DNA from: Methanocorpusculum parvum
GTDB taxonomy: Archaea > Halobacteriota > Methanomicrobia > Methanomicrobiales > Methanocorpusculaceae
DNA: 64,000 nucleotides
Direction: 5' to 3'
Assembly (NCBI GenBank): GCA_015063085.1
Contig: SUTD01000004.1
Coordinates: 24,516 to 88,515 of the forward strand
Position numbers and translations under genes: made by a program. Shown here one piece after another: positions 8,608-16,788 of this stretch (position 1 is its first letter; each line of letters opens with the position of its first letter). The notes below the pieces were generated by a model. It did no database searches and was not told the origin of the DNA. It was given only the letters and a program-made list of their open reading frames with translations.

Positions 8608-8890
8608 GGGACTAGTCCGGGTGGTTTGGCGTCACCTGTAATCTGAAATTGTCAATACGCAGAGGACGAAGTTTGAGGACGGATTCGGCAGTCCTTTTGA
8701 GGCGGCAGGGTTTCCGATGTTGATACCTTGTCCTGCGAGGTCAGCGGATGTCTGTGGTGTATCCGGAGGGATGCATCCTCTCATTGTCGTGGGCACCGGT
8801 TCAGGCCCGGAAGGGAGCAGACCTACTGTGAACGCATGGCGCCCGCAGGGTTGCGGGGCGGAGTCTGGCTCTGTCGAAGAGACTGGATAT
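8608..8890 (+). ncRNA. signal recognition particle 7S RNA
   Basis: An archaeal SRP RNA of roughly 280-300 nt. The 5' domain has the GGTGGTTTGGCGTCACC helix and TGTAA segment typical of archaeal 7S RNA. Helix 8 with the SRP54-binding site is at about 8793-8825 (CAGGCCCGGAAGGGAGCAG). A closing helix can be drawn between CTAGTC (8612-8617) and GACTGG (8881-8886), which sets the approximate ends. The exact termini are estimates. Confidence 0.92.
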
Positions 8891-8934
8891 GTGTCTTCAA
8901 CCGATAACATGTCCCATTTGATTTTGAGGGTTTT

Positions 8935-9891
8935 ATGGCAAAAGTAACAATTATCGGAGCTACCGGACAGGTTGGTTCGTACGTGGCGCATGCAGTATCC
9001 CAGTTTCCTCATGTAAAGGAGATGTGTCTTTTCGGCCGTCCCGGAAATGAGCAGTTCTTAGACGGTCTTGCTCATGATATGATGGACTCTTTTGCAGCGC
9101 GCGGTACAAACACTGTTGTTACATTCGGTACTGACCCAAAGGATCTCAAAGGTTCTGATATTGTTGTTTTAACGTCAGGCATTCCAAGAAAAGCTGACCA
9201 GACGCGTTTGGATCTGGCTCTTGAGAATGCGCGGATTGTAAAAGTATATGCAGAGATGGTGGGCAGAATGGCTCCTCAGTCTCTCCTTCTTGTAGTTACC
9301 AATCCTGTTGACATCATGACAACTGTCGCCCTCAAATACTCGCGCATGATGGCAAATCAGGTGTTCGGTCTTGGAACGCATCTGGACTCGATGCGCCTGA
9401 AAGCCTGCCTTGCAGAATTTTTCAATGTTCATGTAAGCGAAGTCCACACGAGAATTGTCGGAGAGCATGGGGACTCAATGGTTCCTATGTGGTCTGCGAC
9501 AACTGTCGGAGGAATATCGCTTGATAATCTGATGGACGCAGGAAGCATTGACCGCGAAGGATTAATCGACCGCGTGAAAAACAGCGGTTCCTACATCATC
9601 AAATCAAAGGGTGCAACGGTCTACGGCCCGGGTGATGCAATTGCATCATTGATTAGAACAATTGTAGAGGATGAAAACCGCCTGCTTACTGTTTCATCCA
9701 ACCTCTGCCGCGAGAAGTTCTGCTATGACGGTGTCTGTATCGGAGTTCCGGCAAGAATCACCAGAAACGGTGTCTTCCCGATTGGCGTAAAGATGTCAGA
9801 GGATGAACTTGAAGCCTTTGCACGCTCGGTAAAAATTATCAAAGATATCACAGACGAAGTATTCGCTGTTCTCGATAAGGAGGCTGCATAA
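8935..9891 (+). CDS. mdh: malate dehydrogenase (lactate/malate dehydrogenase family)
   Basis: A 318-residue NAD(P)-dependent 2-hydroxyacid dehydrogenase. The Rossmann glycine loop is GATGQVGS (residues 8-15). Substrate and catalytic residues lie in GIPRKADQTR, TNPVDIMT, HLDSMRLK and the catalytic histidine in GEHGDSM. The GATGxVGS loop and FGR after strand two resemble the methanogen NADP-type malate dehydrogenase. It serves the partial reductive citrate pathway. The start is ATG just after the SRP RNA gene. The flavodoxin-like gene overlaps its stop by 1 bp. Confidence 0.92.
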   Translation: MAKVTIIGATGQVGSYVAHAVSQFPHVKEMCLFGRPGNEQFLDGLAHDMMDSFAARGTNTVVTFGTDPKDLKGSDIVVLTSGIPRKADQTRLDLALENARIVKVYAEMVGRMAPQSLLLVVTNPVDIMTTVALKYSRMMANQVFGLGTHLDSMRLKACLAEFFNVHVSEVHTRIVGEHGDSMVPMWSATTVGGISLDNLMDAGSIDREGLIDRVKNSGSYIIKSKGATVYGPGDAIASLIRTIVEDENRLLTVSSNLCREKFCYDGVCIGVPARITRNGVFPIGVKMSEDELEAFARSVKIIKDITDEVFAVLDKEAA

Positions 9892-10403
9892 TGGAGTATA
9901 TCGTCTACGAGTCAAACACCGGCTTTACGAAGCAGTATGCCGAGATGCTTTCAGAAGCCGTCGGTCTTCCGGCTCTTCCGATGGTTCAGGCGGTAAGCAG
10001 AATTCCGCGCGGCACTGAAATCTTCTTCCTCGGATGGGTTTGCGGAGGAAAAATTACCGGTCTTCCGGTTGCTGATAAGCGGTTCATCGTTGAGGGCGCT
10101 GCAGCGGTTGGTATCGTATATCCGCATCCGGATGTTATTGCAGAGCTTAGGAAACTGAATAAGCTCTCCTGCCCGCTCTTCTATCTTCAGGGGGGAGTTG
10201 AACCAAAGAAGCTTGGATACTTCAAGCGAAAGATTCTCTCTATGATTGCACAGAATCTGGAAAGACAGGAGAACAAGACTGCAGCCGTCTGGGATTTAGC
10301 TGATACACTTCGCATCGGCGGAAGCTACGTCTCTGCTGCAAATCTTGAACCGGTTGTCTCCTGGGTGAAAGAGAGTAACGGAAGAGAAGAATCCTCTGAC
10401 TGA
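9891..10403 (+). CDS. flavodoxin-like domain protein
   Basis: A 170-residue protein with an N-terminal strand-loop YESNTGFTKQYAEML (about 6-20) resembling the FMN phosphate loop of flavodoxins, and the pattern FFLGWVCGGKI at about 45-55. The middle LFYLQGGVEPKKLGYFKRKIL resembles protoporphyrinogen-oxidase-type flavodoxin domains. It begins in the stop codon of mdh (TAATG), so the two are translated together; an electron carrier linked to malate or 2-oxoacid metabolism is an inference. Confidence 0.7.
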   Translation: MEYIVYESNTGFTKQYAEMLSEAVGLPALPMVQAVSRIPRGTEIFFLGWVCGGKITGLPVADKRFIVEGAAAVGIVYPHPDVIAELRKLNKLSCPLFYLQGGVEPKKLGYFKRKILSMIAQNLERQENKTAAVWDLADTLRIGGSYVSAANLEPVVSWVKESNGREESSD

Positions 10404-10431
10404 AGATTTTATCATCGGGAATGTTACTTCC

Positions 10432-10532
10432 AAAAAAGAAGGTGTAACAGTATCAGGGGTTTGGAAGCGGGTTCGTAATGTGCCAAAACGCCAGAGCACT
10501 GTTAGAGACTCTCGCTCCCGAGGGGTGTTACA
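10432..10532 (-). ncRNA. candidate small structured RNA behind the shared damage-type promoter
   Basis: No protein gene occupies this gap, yet the strongest promoter element in the window points into it. The TATA box (10560 to 10553, minus strand) predicts a start near 10532. From there three nested helices can be drawn: P1 10526-10532 with 10443-10449, P2 10513-10519 with 10463-10469 (one G-U), and P3 10495-10499 with 10480-10484. P1 therefore closes the RNA at its predicted 5' end, and its 3' arm is followed at once by CCTTCTTTTTT, a likely terminator. The predicted size is about 100 nt. Transcription has not been shown. Confidence 0.5.
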
Positions 10533-10552
10533 AAATATAATTCGATGCGTGG

Positions 10553-10718
10553 GTATATAAACCCCTGACCGCGCGGTGCGAAAGTGCCCACTGCTCTGTT
10601 TTTTTATGTGCTGTATTTTGAGTATTTGTGGGTGTGTTTCCTCGTCTATTTGTTCACATTTGGTGATTTTTGAGTTCTATTCTGCGGTTGTGTTTTTCAA
10701 AAACGCACTTTCGCGAAA
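10553..10718 (-). promoter_or_regulatory. shared promoter module, copy 1 (drives the orphan RNA)
   Basis: A 37-bp element at 10553-10589 is identical, base for base, to copies before radA and the MrfBA-like operon. Read on the minus strand it runs GGGCACTTTCGC, the palindrome ACCGCGCGGT, CAGGGG, then TTTATATA. The upstream partner GCACTTTCGCGAAA lies at 10705-10718, inverted relative to the first and separated by 115 bp. It starts 6 bp beyond the stop of the phospholipase-D-like gene. Confidence 0.75.
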
Positions 10719-10724
10719 CGGTAT

Positions 10725-12380
10725 TTATCGTCTTCTTCTCCAAACATACAGCACCACAAATCCGGCAATAATTACCCCTGCCAGGAGGAAGCGGATATCA
10801 AATCCCACGGCCGCTGATGCCGGATTATCCAGGACAACTCCTTCCCAGTCGTAGGTGAAAACACGCGTGTAGTACTCTGCAGCATCTTCGCTTTCTATCA
10901 GAAGGCCTGCTTCGCGATTATTTGTCGGGCTGTTGTAGTTCCAGTTAATCGAAGATATGAGAACGAGTTCGTCATCGATGATGAAGCCCTTGTTGTGGAG
11001 TTTGAGAATGCCGTCTCTGTCCGTTAGAATTTTTGCATGCAGATTCTCCCGTCCCATCTGGTTTATCTCTGCAGCAATTTCATCATTGTCTGCTTCAGAA
11101 TCTGTGTTGTAATACATTCCGTCGAGCTGGATTCTGACATCTGCACCTGCTTCTGCTGCACGGACTGCCGCAGAGAGCCAGGGATTTCTGCTGTCTGGAT
11201 AGTGTGAGATGTATGCCTGCTGAATATCGAGTGAGTATTTTGTCTTCTTTAGCGCGTCGCCTACGAGATGACTGGTGTCCGGGGAGATTACCGGAGTTAT
11301 TTTGCAGTTGGCAATCGTTTTCGGCTTGAAGATGACAGTTGCCCCTTCTCCTGCCGAAACCTCCGGCAGAGGTTCTGTTCCGGGCATCCATGGATAGATG
11401 TCGTATCCGGCAAGATCTGCTTCGAACACTTTTGTAAAGTACCTGGCAACCTCTCTGTCTTCAACTGCTGCACCCCATCCGCGGTTTCCCAATCCTGATT
11501 CCGGGATTCCTGAGTCTTTGAAGTTTTCCGAGAGGACTATGGTGACTGTTTCATCTGCGATGAGATATTTGGTATGCAGATACCGGTAGCGTGCCGGGAG
11601 TTTTCCTTCGCTTTCAATAGTATACACATCAGCACCTGCACGGGAGAGGTAGTTGAGCACACCTTTTTCCTCCTCAGAGATTCCGCCGACAGGTCCTCCT
11701 TCCATAATGAGTATGACTTCTACCCCGCGCCTTTCTGCATCAGCAAGACTTTCTGCAAGAGAGACGCTCGTGAATTCATACATCGAGATGAGAATGGATT
11801 CATCTGCATTGTCGATAACGCCGGTGACTACTTCATGCGAGCAGTCGGGAGATACAAACAGTGTCACTTTTTCTGCGGGGAAGGTCTCCGGCTTGAAGTC
11901 TGACTGCCCGATTTTGTACACCCGTTTGTCCCAGACACCGTTTTCGAACCGATGCACTCTGCCGTTCCCGTTTGCAACATCCTCAGGCCAGGAAACTGTC
12001 TGTACCGGAATGCCGTTCTTTTTTAATGTCAGACTGTCTCCGGTATTTGCCATCTGGAATTTTTTGGAGACTTCTGCATTCGGGACGTTTGGTGTGCTGT
12101 CAACAATCTCCAAATCAGGATATGCGTTGTGGATCTCATAATACAGCTCTGCGTTCCTTGCGACAACAACATGCCCGCTTTCCGTCCCAAAAGAGATGGT
12201 TCCTTCTCCATCAGTAACCGTCCATGCGGCAAGACTTCCTTCTCCTTCGAGGATGAAGTATTCATCTCCGTCTCCTTCTGCATATCCGTCTGCGCAGAAC
12301 TCGGTTATCGTATACGCAGCAGCAGGACTTGAGACTAGGCAGAGGAGGAAAAGCAGAAGTACCGTCCGACAGAATTTCAT
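10725..12380 (-). CDS. secreted, membrane-anchored phospholipase-D-like protein with lamin-tail-like domain
   Basis: About 551 residues. A signal peptide (KFCRTVLLLFLLCLVSSPAAA) is followed by a lamin-tail-like beta domain (from TITEFCADG, about 100 residues), then two phospholipase D domains with HxK(x4)D motifs: HTKYLIAD and HNKGFIID. A C-terminal membrane helix (FLLAGVIIAGFVVLYVW) and RRRR anchor it facing outward. I start at ATG 12380; ATG 12407 also gives a usable signal. Further upstream the frame runs into the divergent kinase gene. Such proteins cleave phosphodiesters in lipids or nucleic acids; the substrate is unknown. An outside nuclease is possible because lamin-tail domains often join extracellular nucleases. 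Confidence 0.8.
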   Translation of the reverse strand: MKFCRTVLLLFLLCLVSSPAAAYTITEFCADGYAEGDGDEYFILEGEGSLAAWTVTDGEGTISFGTESGHVVVARNAELYYEIHNAYPDLEIVDSTPNVPNAEVSKKFQMANTGDSLTLKKNGIPVQTVSWPEDVANGNGRVHRFENGVWDKRVYKIGQSDFKPETFPAEKVTLFVSPDCSHEVVTGVIDNADESILISMYEFTSVSLAESLADAERRGVEVILIMEGGPVGGISEEEKGVLNYLSRAGADVYTIESEGKLPARYRYLHTKYLIADETVTIVLSENFKDSGIPESGLGNRGWGAAVEDREVARYFTKVFEADLAGYDIYPWMPGTEPLPEVSAGEGATVIFKPKTIANCKITPVISPDTSHLVGDALKKTKYSLDIQQAYISHYPDSRNPWLSAAVRAAEAGADVRIQLDGMYYNTDSEADNDEIAAEINQMGRENLHAKILTDRDGILKLHNKGFIIDDELVLISSINWNYNSPTNNREAGLLIESEDAAEYYTRVFTYDWEGVVLDNPASAAVGFDIRFLLAGVIIAGFVVLYVWRRRR

Positions 12381-12418
12381 GAAGGTCTTTTTGCGGGGAA
12401 ATGACATATAGATATGGT

Positions 12419-12955
12419 ATGAATGGTGTGGTGGTGAAAATCGGAGGCAGTCTCCTCGATACTGCAGAAAATGTTCTAGCCGAACTCTCTGCATCAGATA
12501 TTCCCCTGCTGGTTGTTCCGGGAGGGGGGATTTTTGCCGACTCGGTTCGTGCGGCAGATTTGGATGATGACGCCGCGCACTGGCAGGCAATTTCTTCCAT
12601 GAACCGGTACGGGCGATATCTCTCAACCTTCGGCTTTCCGGTAACAGAAACGTTCTCATCCCCGAAATCCGGAGTGAGCATTCTCCTTCCGGAGAAAATT
12701 CTGCGGGCATCAGATCCGCTTCCGCATTCGTGGGATGTGACCTCGGATTCACTTGCGCTGTGGATGGCAGGAGAGCTCTCTCTTCCGCTTCTACTGGTGA
12801 AATCGAGAGAGGGTGATACTTCTGATTTAGCGCTTGTTGATGCGTATTTTTCGACGCTTCTGTCTTCTATCGGTGTTCCGGTGTACTTTGCAAACGGTCG
12901 CGTGAGGGGTTCTGTTACCCGTCAGCTTGAGGCCTTGGAAGCCACACTTTTATAA
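12419..12955 (+). CDS. mfnE: amino acid kinase family protein, probable methanofuran biosynthesis kinase MfnE
   Basis: A small amino-acid-kinase fold of about 178 residues. VVKIGGSLLD (5-14) is the phosphate-binding lysine and glycine loop, followed by VVPGGGIFADSVR, the hallmark of the archaeal short kinases that include MfnE. In methanogens MfnE phosphorylates the aminomethylfuran phosphate on the way to methanofuran. I recognise the family from the PGGGxFADxVR motif and short length; the substrate is inferred. Start ATG 12419 was chosen over ATG 12401, which would overlap the start region of the divergent gene. Confidence 0.65.
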   Translation: MNGVVVKIGGSLLDTAENVLAELSASDIPLLVVPGGGIFADSVRAADLDDDAAHWQAISSMNRYGRYLSTFGFPVTETFSSPKSGVSILLPEKILRASDPLPHSWDVTSDSLALWMAGELSLPLLLVKSREGDTSDLALVDAYFSTLLSSIGVPVYFANGRVRGSVTRQLEALEATLL

Positions 12956-12987
12956 TAACTGGGCGCCAATAAGTTAAGGAGTTTCAT

Positions 12988-13143
12988 ATGGCAAAATGTA
13001 CATCTTGCAATGCCCCACTCGCAGAGCGCGGGGCAACCGAATTCAAGTGCCCGGACTGCGGAGAGATTATCTACCGCTGTGCACAGTGCAGAAAACAGAG
13101 CGTTAAATACACCTGCCCGAAGTGCGGCTTTATGGGACCGTGA
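12988..13143 (+). CDS. small double zinc-ribbon protein
   Basis: A 51-residue protein with paired CxxC motifs: CTSC, CPDC, CAQC and CPKC, enough for two zinc sites. It has the sequence pattern of the archaeal HVO_2753-type small zinc-finger family, which is typically encoded just before translation elongation factor 1-beta, as here. The start has an AAGGAG ribosome-binding site (12975-12980). It stops 5 bp before aef1b. Exact function is unknown. Confidence 0.85.
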   Translation: MAKCTSCNAPLAERGATEFKCPDCGEIIYRCAQCRKQSVKYTCPKCGFMGP

Positions 13144-13148
13144 GTATC

Positions 13149-13406
13149 ATGGGAGACGTAGCATTAATCTTAAAAGTCATGCCGGAATCCCCGGACGTTG
13201 ACCTCGCACAGATGCAGGAAGACATTAAGGCAAAGGTTGCCGGTGTCCAGGATATCAAGGTCGAACCAATCGGATTCGGTCTTTCCGCACTCAAAGTCGC
13301 TGTCGTTACTCAGGACGGCGCAGGTGCAGACGACCAGGTCGTTGCATCCTTCGAGGGCATTGCAGGCCTCGAGAACGTTGAAGTTGAGTCCATGACTCTT
13401 CTCTAA
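13149..13406 (+). CDS. aef1b: translation elongation factor 1-beta
   Basis: An 85-residue archaeal EF-1beta, the nucleotide exchange factor for EF-1alpha. It starts with MGDVALILKVMPESPDVDL and has the conserved KVEPIGFGLSALKV centre and the C-terminal GLENVEVESMTLL, which are clear family signatures. I use the ATG at 13149; an upstream in-frame ATG at 13122 lies inside the preceding zinc-ribbon gene. It forms a tight pair with that gene. Confidence 0.93.
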   Translation: MGDVALILKVMPESPDVDLAQMQEDIKAKVAGVQDIKVEPIGFGLSALKVAVVTQDGAGADDQVVASFEGIAGLENVEVESMTLL

Positions 13407-13438
13407 ATATTTTTTTACGATTTATTTTCAGCATTTTT

Positions 13439-13455
13439 CCGCAGGATGCCTGCGG
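13439..13455. terminator. hairpin between convergent genes
   Basis: A perfect 7-bp stem CCGCAGG / CCTGCGG with a 3-nt ATG loop, lying between the ends of aef1b and the coiled-coil gene. T-rich and A-rich runs lie on either side, so it could end transcripts from both directions. Confidence 0.5.
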
Positions 13456-13481
13456 TTCCAAAAATTGGGAAAAAAGATTAT

Positions 13482-13841
13482 TTATGCTTTCGATTTGAAG
13501 AGCGCTTCTATCTCATCAAGAAGATGTGCTGTTTCACTTCGCTGTCTTCCGATATCTACTTTGAACTCTTCTGCCAGAGAATAGAACACGAGAAATGCTT
13601 CCCGGATTTTCTGAATCTCTCCTATGCCTTCTGCAAACTGTTTTCTTTTCTCAATCTCTTCTGCCCGGCGTTTTACGAGAACCCGGCATTCTGCATAGTC
13701 CATGCAGAGCTTATTGTACTTCTTCTCTGCTGAAATGACTTTTCCTGCATCCAGAAGGGATTGTACCTGCCGGGAACCTTTTAACAGCCGTCCCATATAT
13801 CGATTAAATCTGCGGGTTACCGGAAACTGATAGAGAGACAT
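13482..13841 (-). CDS. hypothetical helical protein
   Basis: A 119-residue protein I do not recognise. It is nearly all helix, rich in K, R and E (for example KRRAEEIEKRKQFAEGIGEIQK), with a predicted coiled coil over about 45-110, no cysteine pair, no signal peptide and no membrane segment. Base composition matches its neighbours. It stands alone between aef1b (convergent) and hypC (divergent). Confidence 0.55.
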   Translation of the reverse strand: MSLYQFPVTRRFNRYMGRLLKGSRQVQSLLDAGKVISAEKKYNKLCMDYAECRVLVKRRAEEIEKRKQFAEGIGEIQKIREAFLVFYSLAEEFKVDIGRQRSETAHLLDEIEALFKSKA

Positions 13842-13927
13842 TCTATACCTATTCGGCGGGCTCGGTTATACCTTTTTTCCCGTGTCACTTCGCTTCCTTT
13901 ATCAATAAGCCCATCCAATAGTACATC

Positions 13928-14167
13928 ATGTGTATTGCTGTTCCCGCAGAGGTTTTAGAAATCCGTGACGGAAATGTTGCACTCGTAGACTATGGAGAAC
14001 TCCAGCAGGAGGTCAGAATCGACCTCGTTGACGTCAAAGTCGGTGAGTTCGTCCTTGTCCACGTAGGATTTGCCATTCAGCGCTTATCCCGCGAAGAAGG
14101 CCTTGAAACCCGCGAAATCTTCAAAGAAGTCTATCAGGCAATGGCCGAAGACGGAGTTACGGAATAA
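13928..14167 (+). CDS. hypC: hydrogenase maturation chaperone HypC
   Basis: A 79-residue HypC/HupF protein. It opens MCIAVPAEVLEI; Cys2, exposed after Met removal, is the residue that binds the iron and its CN/CO ligands during [NiFe]-hydrogenase assembly. VDYGELQQEVRIDLVD and VLVHVGFAIQ are typical. It is first in a hypC-hypA-hypE run, which points to maturation of the hydrogenases that feed methanogenesis. Confidence 0.95.
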   Translation: MCIAVPAEVLEIRDGNVALVDYGELQQEVRIDLVDVKVGEFVLVHVGFAIQRLSREEGLETREIFKEVYQAMAEDGVTE

Positions 14168-14174
14168 ATAAGCC

Positions 14175-14513
14175 ATGCATGAATCAGGAATTGCCTACGA
14201 CATCTACGCAACCGCAAAACGCGCCGCAGAAGACAACTGTGCAACACTTGTCAAAGCCATTCACGTAGACGTAGGCAGCATGGCTATGGTTAACTCTGAC
14301 CAGGTTGAATTCATGTTCAACACCTTTATCGCAGAAGACCCGCTCTTCAAGGACACCAAACTGATATTCAATACGGTTCTCCCTGTAGCCGAGTGTTCCT
14401 GCGGATACAAGGGTTCAGAGATTTTCGTATGTCCGACCTGCGGAAAACTTCCGCATATGATTCAGGGCAAGGAAATTCTGGTGAAAAATATTGAGATAGA
14501 AACAGAGGACTAA
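14175..14513 (+). CDS. hypA: hydrogenase nickel insertion protein HypA
   Basis: A 112-residue HypA. It begins MHESGIAYDIY, with His2 as the nickel ligand of the N-terminal MHE motif. The zinc site is CSCGYKG and CPTCG in the C-terminal third. It delivers nickel to the large hydrogenase subunit. It lies 7 bp after hypC and 2 bp before hypE. The sequence between the two Cys pairs is short, as usual. Confidence 0.94.
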   Translation: MHESGIAYDIYATAKRAAEDNCATLVKAIHVDVGSMAMVNSDQVEFMFNTFIAEDPLFKDTKLIFNTVLPVAECSCGYKGSEIFVCPTCGKLPHMIQGKEILVKNIEIETED

Positions 14514-14515
14514 AC

Positions 14516-15535
14516 ATGGTAAAAGATACTGAAGTCAATATGATGCACGGAGCAGGAGGCGAAGTCATGGGAGAACTTCTCCAGACGCTTACTGCTTTCA
14601 AAAACAACAACGCAGGAGGAATCGGTCTCGAGTCCCTTGATGACGGATCCACCTTCACGATTGGTGACAAGACTGTTGTCTTAACAACCGATTCCCACGT
14701 GGTAAAACCGCTCTTCTTCCCCGGAGGAGACATTGGCAGAATTGCAGTTTCCGGAACCATTAACGATTTATCCGTGATGGGGGCCCGCCCGATTGCTCTG
14801 ACCTGTGCGATGGTTATCGAAGAGGGATTCCCGATTGCAGATCTTGAAAAAATCGTTGCATCCATGGATGAAGCCTTAGGAGAAGTCGGAGCTTCAATTA
14901 TCACCGGAGACACCAAGGTTGTCGAGAAGGGAAGCATTGACGGTATCGCCATCAATACCGCAGGTGTTGGTGTTGTCGAGAACTACCTCATCCGTGACAG
15001 AAACTTAAAAGTCGGAGACAAGATTATCGTATCCGGAAATCTCGGAGACCACGGCATGGCTATTGTTTCGTACCGCGAGGGATTCGACTTGGGAGACCAG
15101 TTAAAGTCTGATGTTGCCCCTCTCTGGAAGATGATCGAAGGAGCAATTCTTGCAGGCGGAGACGGAGCAATCCATGCCATGAAAGATCCGACCCGCGGAG
15201 GATTTGCCGCATGTATGAACGAGATGGCAAGAAAGGCAGGCGTCAAAGTGGTTGTTCACGAAGAGGCAGTGCCGATTCGCGAAAGCGTTGCATCCGCTGG
15301 CGGTCTCTTAGGCATTGATCCCCTGCAGGTCGCAAACGAAGGAAAATGTGTCATGGGCGTAGCACCCGAAGCAGCGGACAAAATCGTAGAAGCACTCCGC
15401 GCACACCCGTATGGAAAGGATGCCAGAATCATTGGAGAAGTTGTCGAAGGTTCCGGTGTTGTTATGCTTACCAGAATCGGAAGCGAGCGCTTCATTGAAC
15501 CGCCGATGGGCGATCCTGTTCCAAGAGTCTGCTGA
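14516..15535 (+). CDS. hypE: hydrogenase maturation protein HypE
   Basis: A 339-residue PurM-like ATPase. HypE dehydrates a carbamoyl group carried on its C-terminal cysteine to make the cyanide ligand of [NiFe]-hydrogenases. The protein ends in PRVC, the exact functional tail. MMHGAGGEVM at the start, NDLSVMGARPIAL and DPTRGGFAACMNEMA are family motifs. It is in an operon with hypC and hypA, with pyrC 2 bp downstream. No hypD, hypF or hypB is seen in the window. Confidence 0.96.
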   Translation: MVKDTEVNMMHGAGGEVMGELLQTLTAFKNNNAGGIGLESLDDGSTFTIGDKTVVLTTDSHVVKPLFFPGGDIGRIAVSGTINDLSVMGARPIALTCAMVIEEGFPIADLEKIVASMDEALGEVGASIITGDTKVVEKGSIDGIAINTAGVGVVENYLIRDRNLKVGDKIIVSGNLGDHGMAIVSYREGFDLGDQLKSDVAPLWKMIEGAILAGGDGAIHAMKDPTRGGFAACMNEMARKAGVKVVVHEEAVPIRESVASAGGLLGIDPLQVANEGKCVMGVAPEAADKIVEALRAHPYGKDARIIGEVVEGSGVVMLTRIGSERFIEPPMGDPVPRVC

Positions 15536-15537
15536 AA

Positions 15538-16782
15538 ATGGCAGACCTTATCTTAGCAGACGTCCGTCTTCCTGATGGAAGAATTGCGGATATCTCCATC
15601 AAAGACGGTCGCGTATCCCATATCGGCTCGTCTGATAAGAACGGTGCAGAAGTAATCTTCTGCAAAAACCGCCTTTGTGTTCCGGCAGCAACAGATATGC
15701 ACGTGCATATGCGGGATGGAACACAGAAGGCAAAAGAAGACTGGAAAACCGGAACGCAGTCTGCTGTCGCAGGCGGGGTGGCAACAGTTGTTGACCAGCC
15801 AAACTCTGTTCCGGCCATTGATAATGCCGAAATCTTTTCTGCCCGCATTGAGCTTGCAAAATCTCAGGCTTACTGCCGCTTTGCGGTAAACGGTTCGCTG
15901 AATGATACGGCAGACATCAAAGGCCTCGCAGAAGCAGGTGTTCTTGCATTCGGCGAGATGTTTGCAGCGCCCTCAAGCTACGGCTCGGCACTTACTCCGG
16001 AAGTAATCGCCCGCGTGACAAAAGAGGCTGCATCTCTTGGAAAGCTCATCACAGTACATGCAGAAGAGGTAGCCCCGGGCATGGTTCACTCACTCGCAGA
16101 ACATGCAGCATCCCGCCCTGCATCCGGTGAGACCAAAACCATCGCTCTGGTAAACTCACTTGCCCCGGAGAATGCAAAACTTCACTACTGTCATATCAGC
16201 AGTACTGATTCATTTTCTGCAATGAAGCCTGGTTCAACTTTTGAAGTTGCCCCGCATCATTTATTCCTCTCGTATGAGAACGCACGCGACGCGGCAGACA
16301 CTCACATGAGAATGAACCCTCCGCTTCGTGAGGAATCAGAGCGAAAGAATCTCCTTGCGGCCTTCGATACAATTGATGTGATAGCCTCAGACCATGCTCC
16401 GCATACCATATCTGAAAAGGCAGCAGACTTCGCATCAGCACCGTCCGGAATCCCCGGTGTTGAGACGATGCTTCCTCTTTTGATGAATGAGGTGCATGCA
16501 GGCCGCATGAATCTGAATGCGGTAATCGAAAAAACCGTAACCAATCCGAATAGGATTTTAGGAATCGAGTCTCCGGCATTTGTGCCCGGAGCACGTGCTG
16601 ACTTTGCCTTATATGCAGAGTCTCCGGTAAAAATCGATGCCGAAAACCTCCACAGCAAATGCGGATGGTCTCCGTATGAGGGAATGTACGGACTGTTCTC
16701 GGAGATTACTGTAGTATCCGGCGTATGTGCCTGGAAGGAAGGCGAGTTCTCCCGTGAGGGTGCCTGCTTCCTTCGCGGATAA
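15538..16782 (+). CDS. pyrC: dihydroorotase
   Basis: A 414-residue amidohydrolase of the class I dihydroorotase type, the third step of pyrimidine synthesis. Metal and catalytic motifs are DMHVHMRDG near residue 55, HAEEV, CHISSTDS and SDHAPHT. The final third has the usual GVETMLPLLM and NPNRILGI segments. It starts 2 bp after hypE and so is read as part of the same transcript, although there is no metabolic link. Confidence 0.93.
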   Translation: MADLILADVRLPDGRIADISIKDGRVSHIGSSDKNGAEVIFCKNRLCVPAATDMHVHMRDGTQKAKEDWKTGTQSAVAGGVATVVDQPNSVPAIDNAEIFSARIELAKSQAYCRFAVNGSLNDTADIKGLAEAGVLAFGEMFAAPSSYGSALTPEVIARVTKEAASLGKLITVHAEEVAPGMVHSLAEHAASRPASGETKTIALVNSLAPENAKLHYCHISSTDSFSAMKPGSTFEVAPHHLFLSYENARDAADTHMRMNPPLREESERKNLLAAFDTIDVIASDHAPHTISEKAADFASAPSGIPGVETMLPLLMNEVHAGRMNLNAVIEKTVTNPNRILGIESPAFVPGARADFALYAESPVKIDAENLHSKCGWSPYEGMYGLFSEITVVSGVCAWKEGEFSREGACFLRG

Positions 16783-16788
16783 CTTTTT

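Noticed and set aside
10296..10499. A 67-codon minus-strand frame downstream of the orphan promoter
   Set aside because: It starts with GTG without a ribosome-binding site, half of it lies antisense to the flavodoxin-like gene, and the product is without features. The structured-RNA reading fits better.
12381..12752. Long N-terminal extension of the phospholipase-D-like protein
   Set aside because: It overlaps the divergent kinase gene and would bury the signal peptide. The start near 12380-12407 gives a normal secreted protein.
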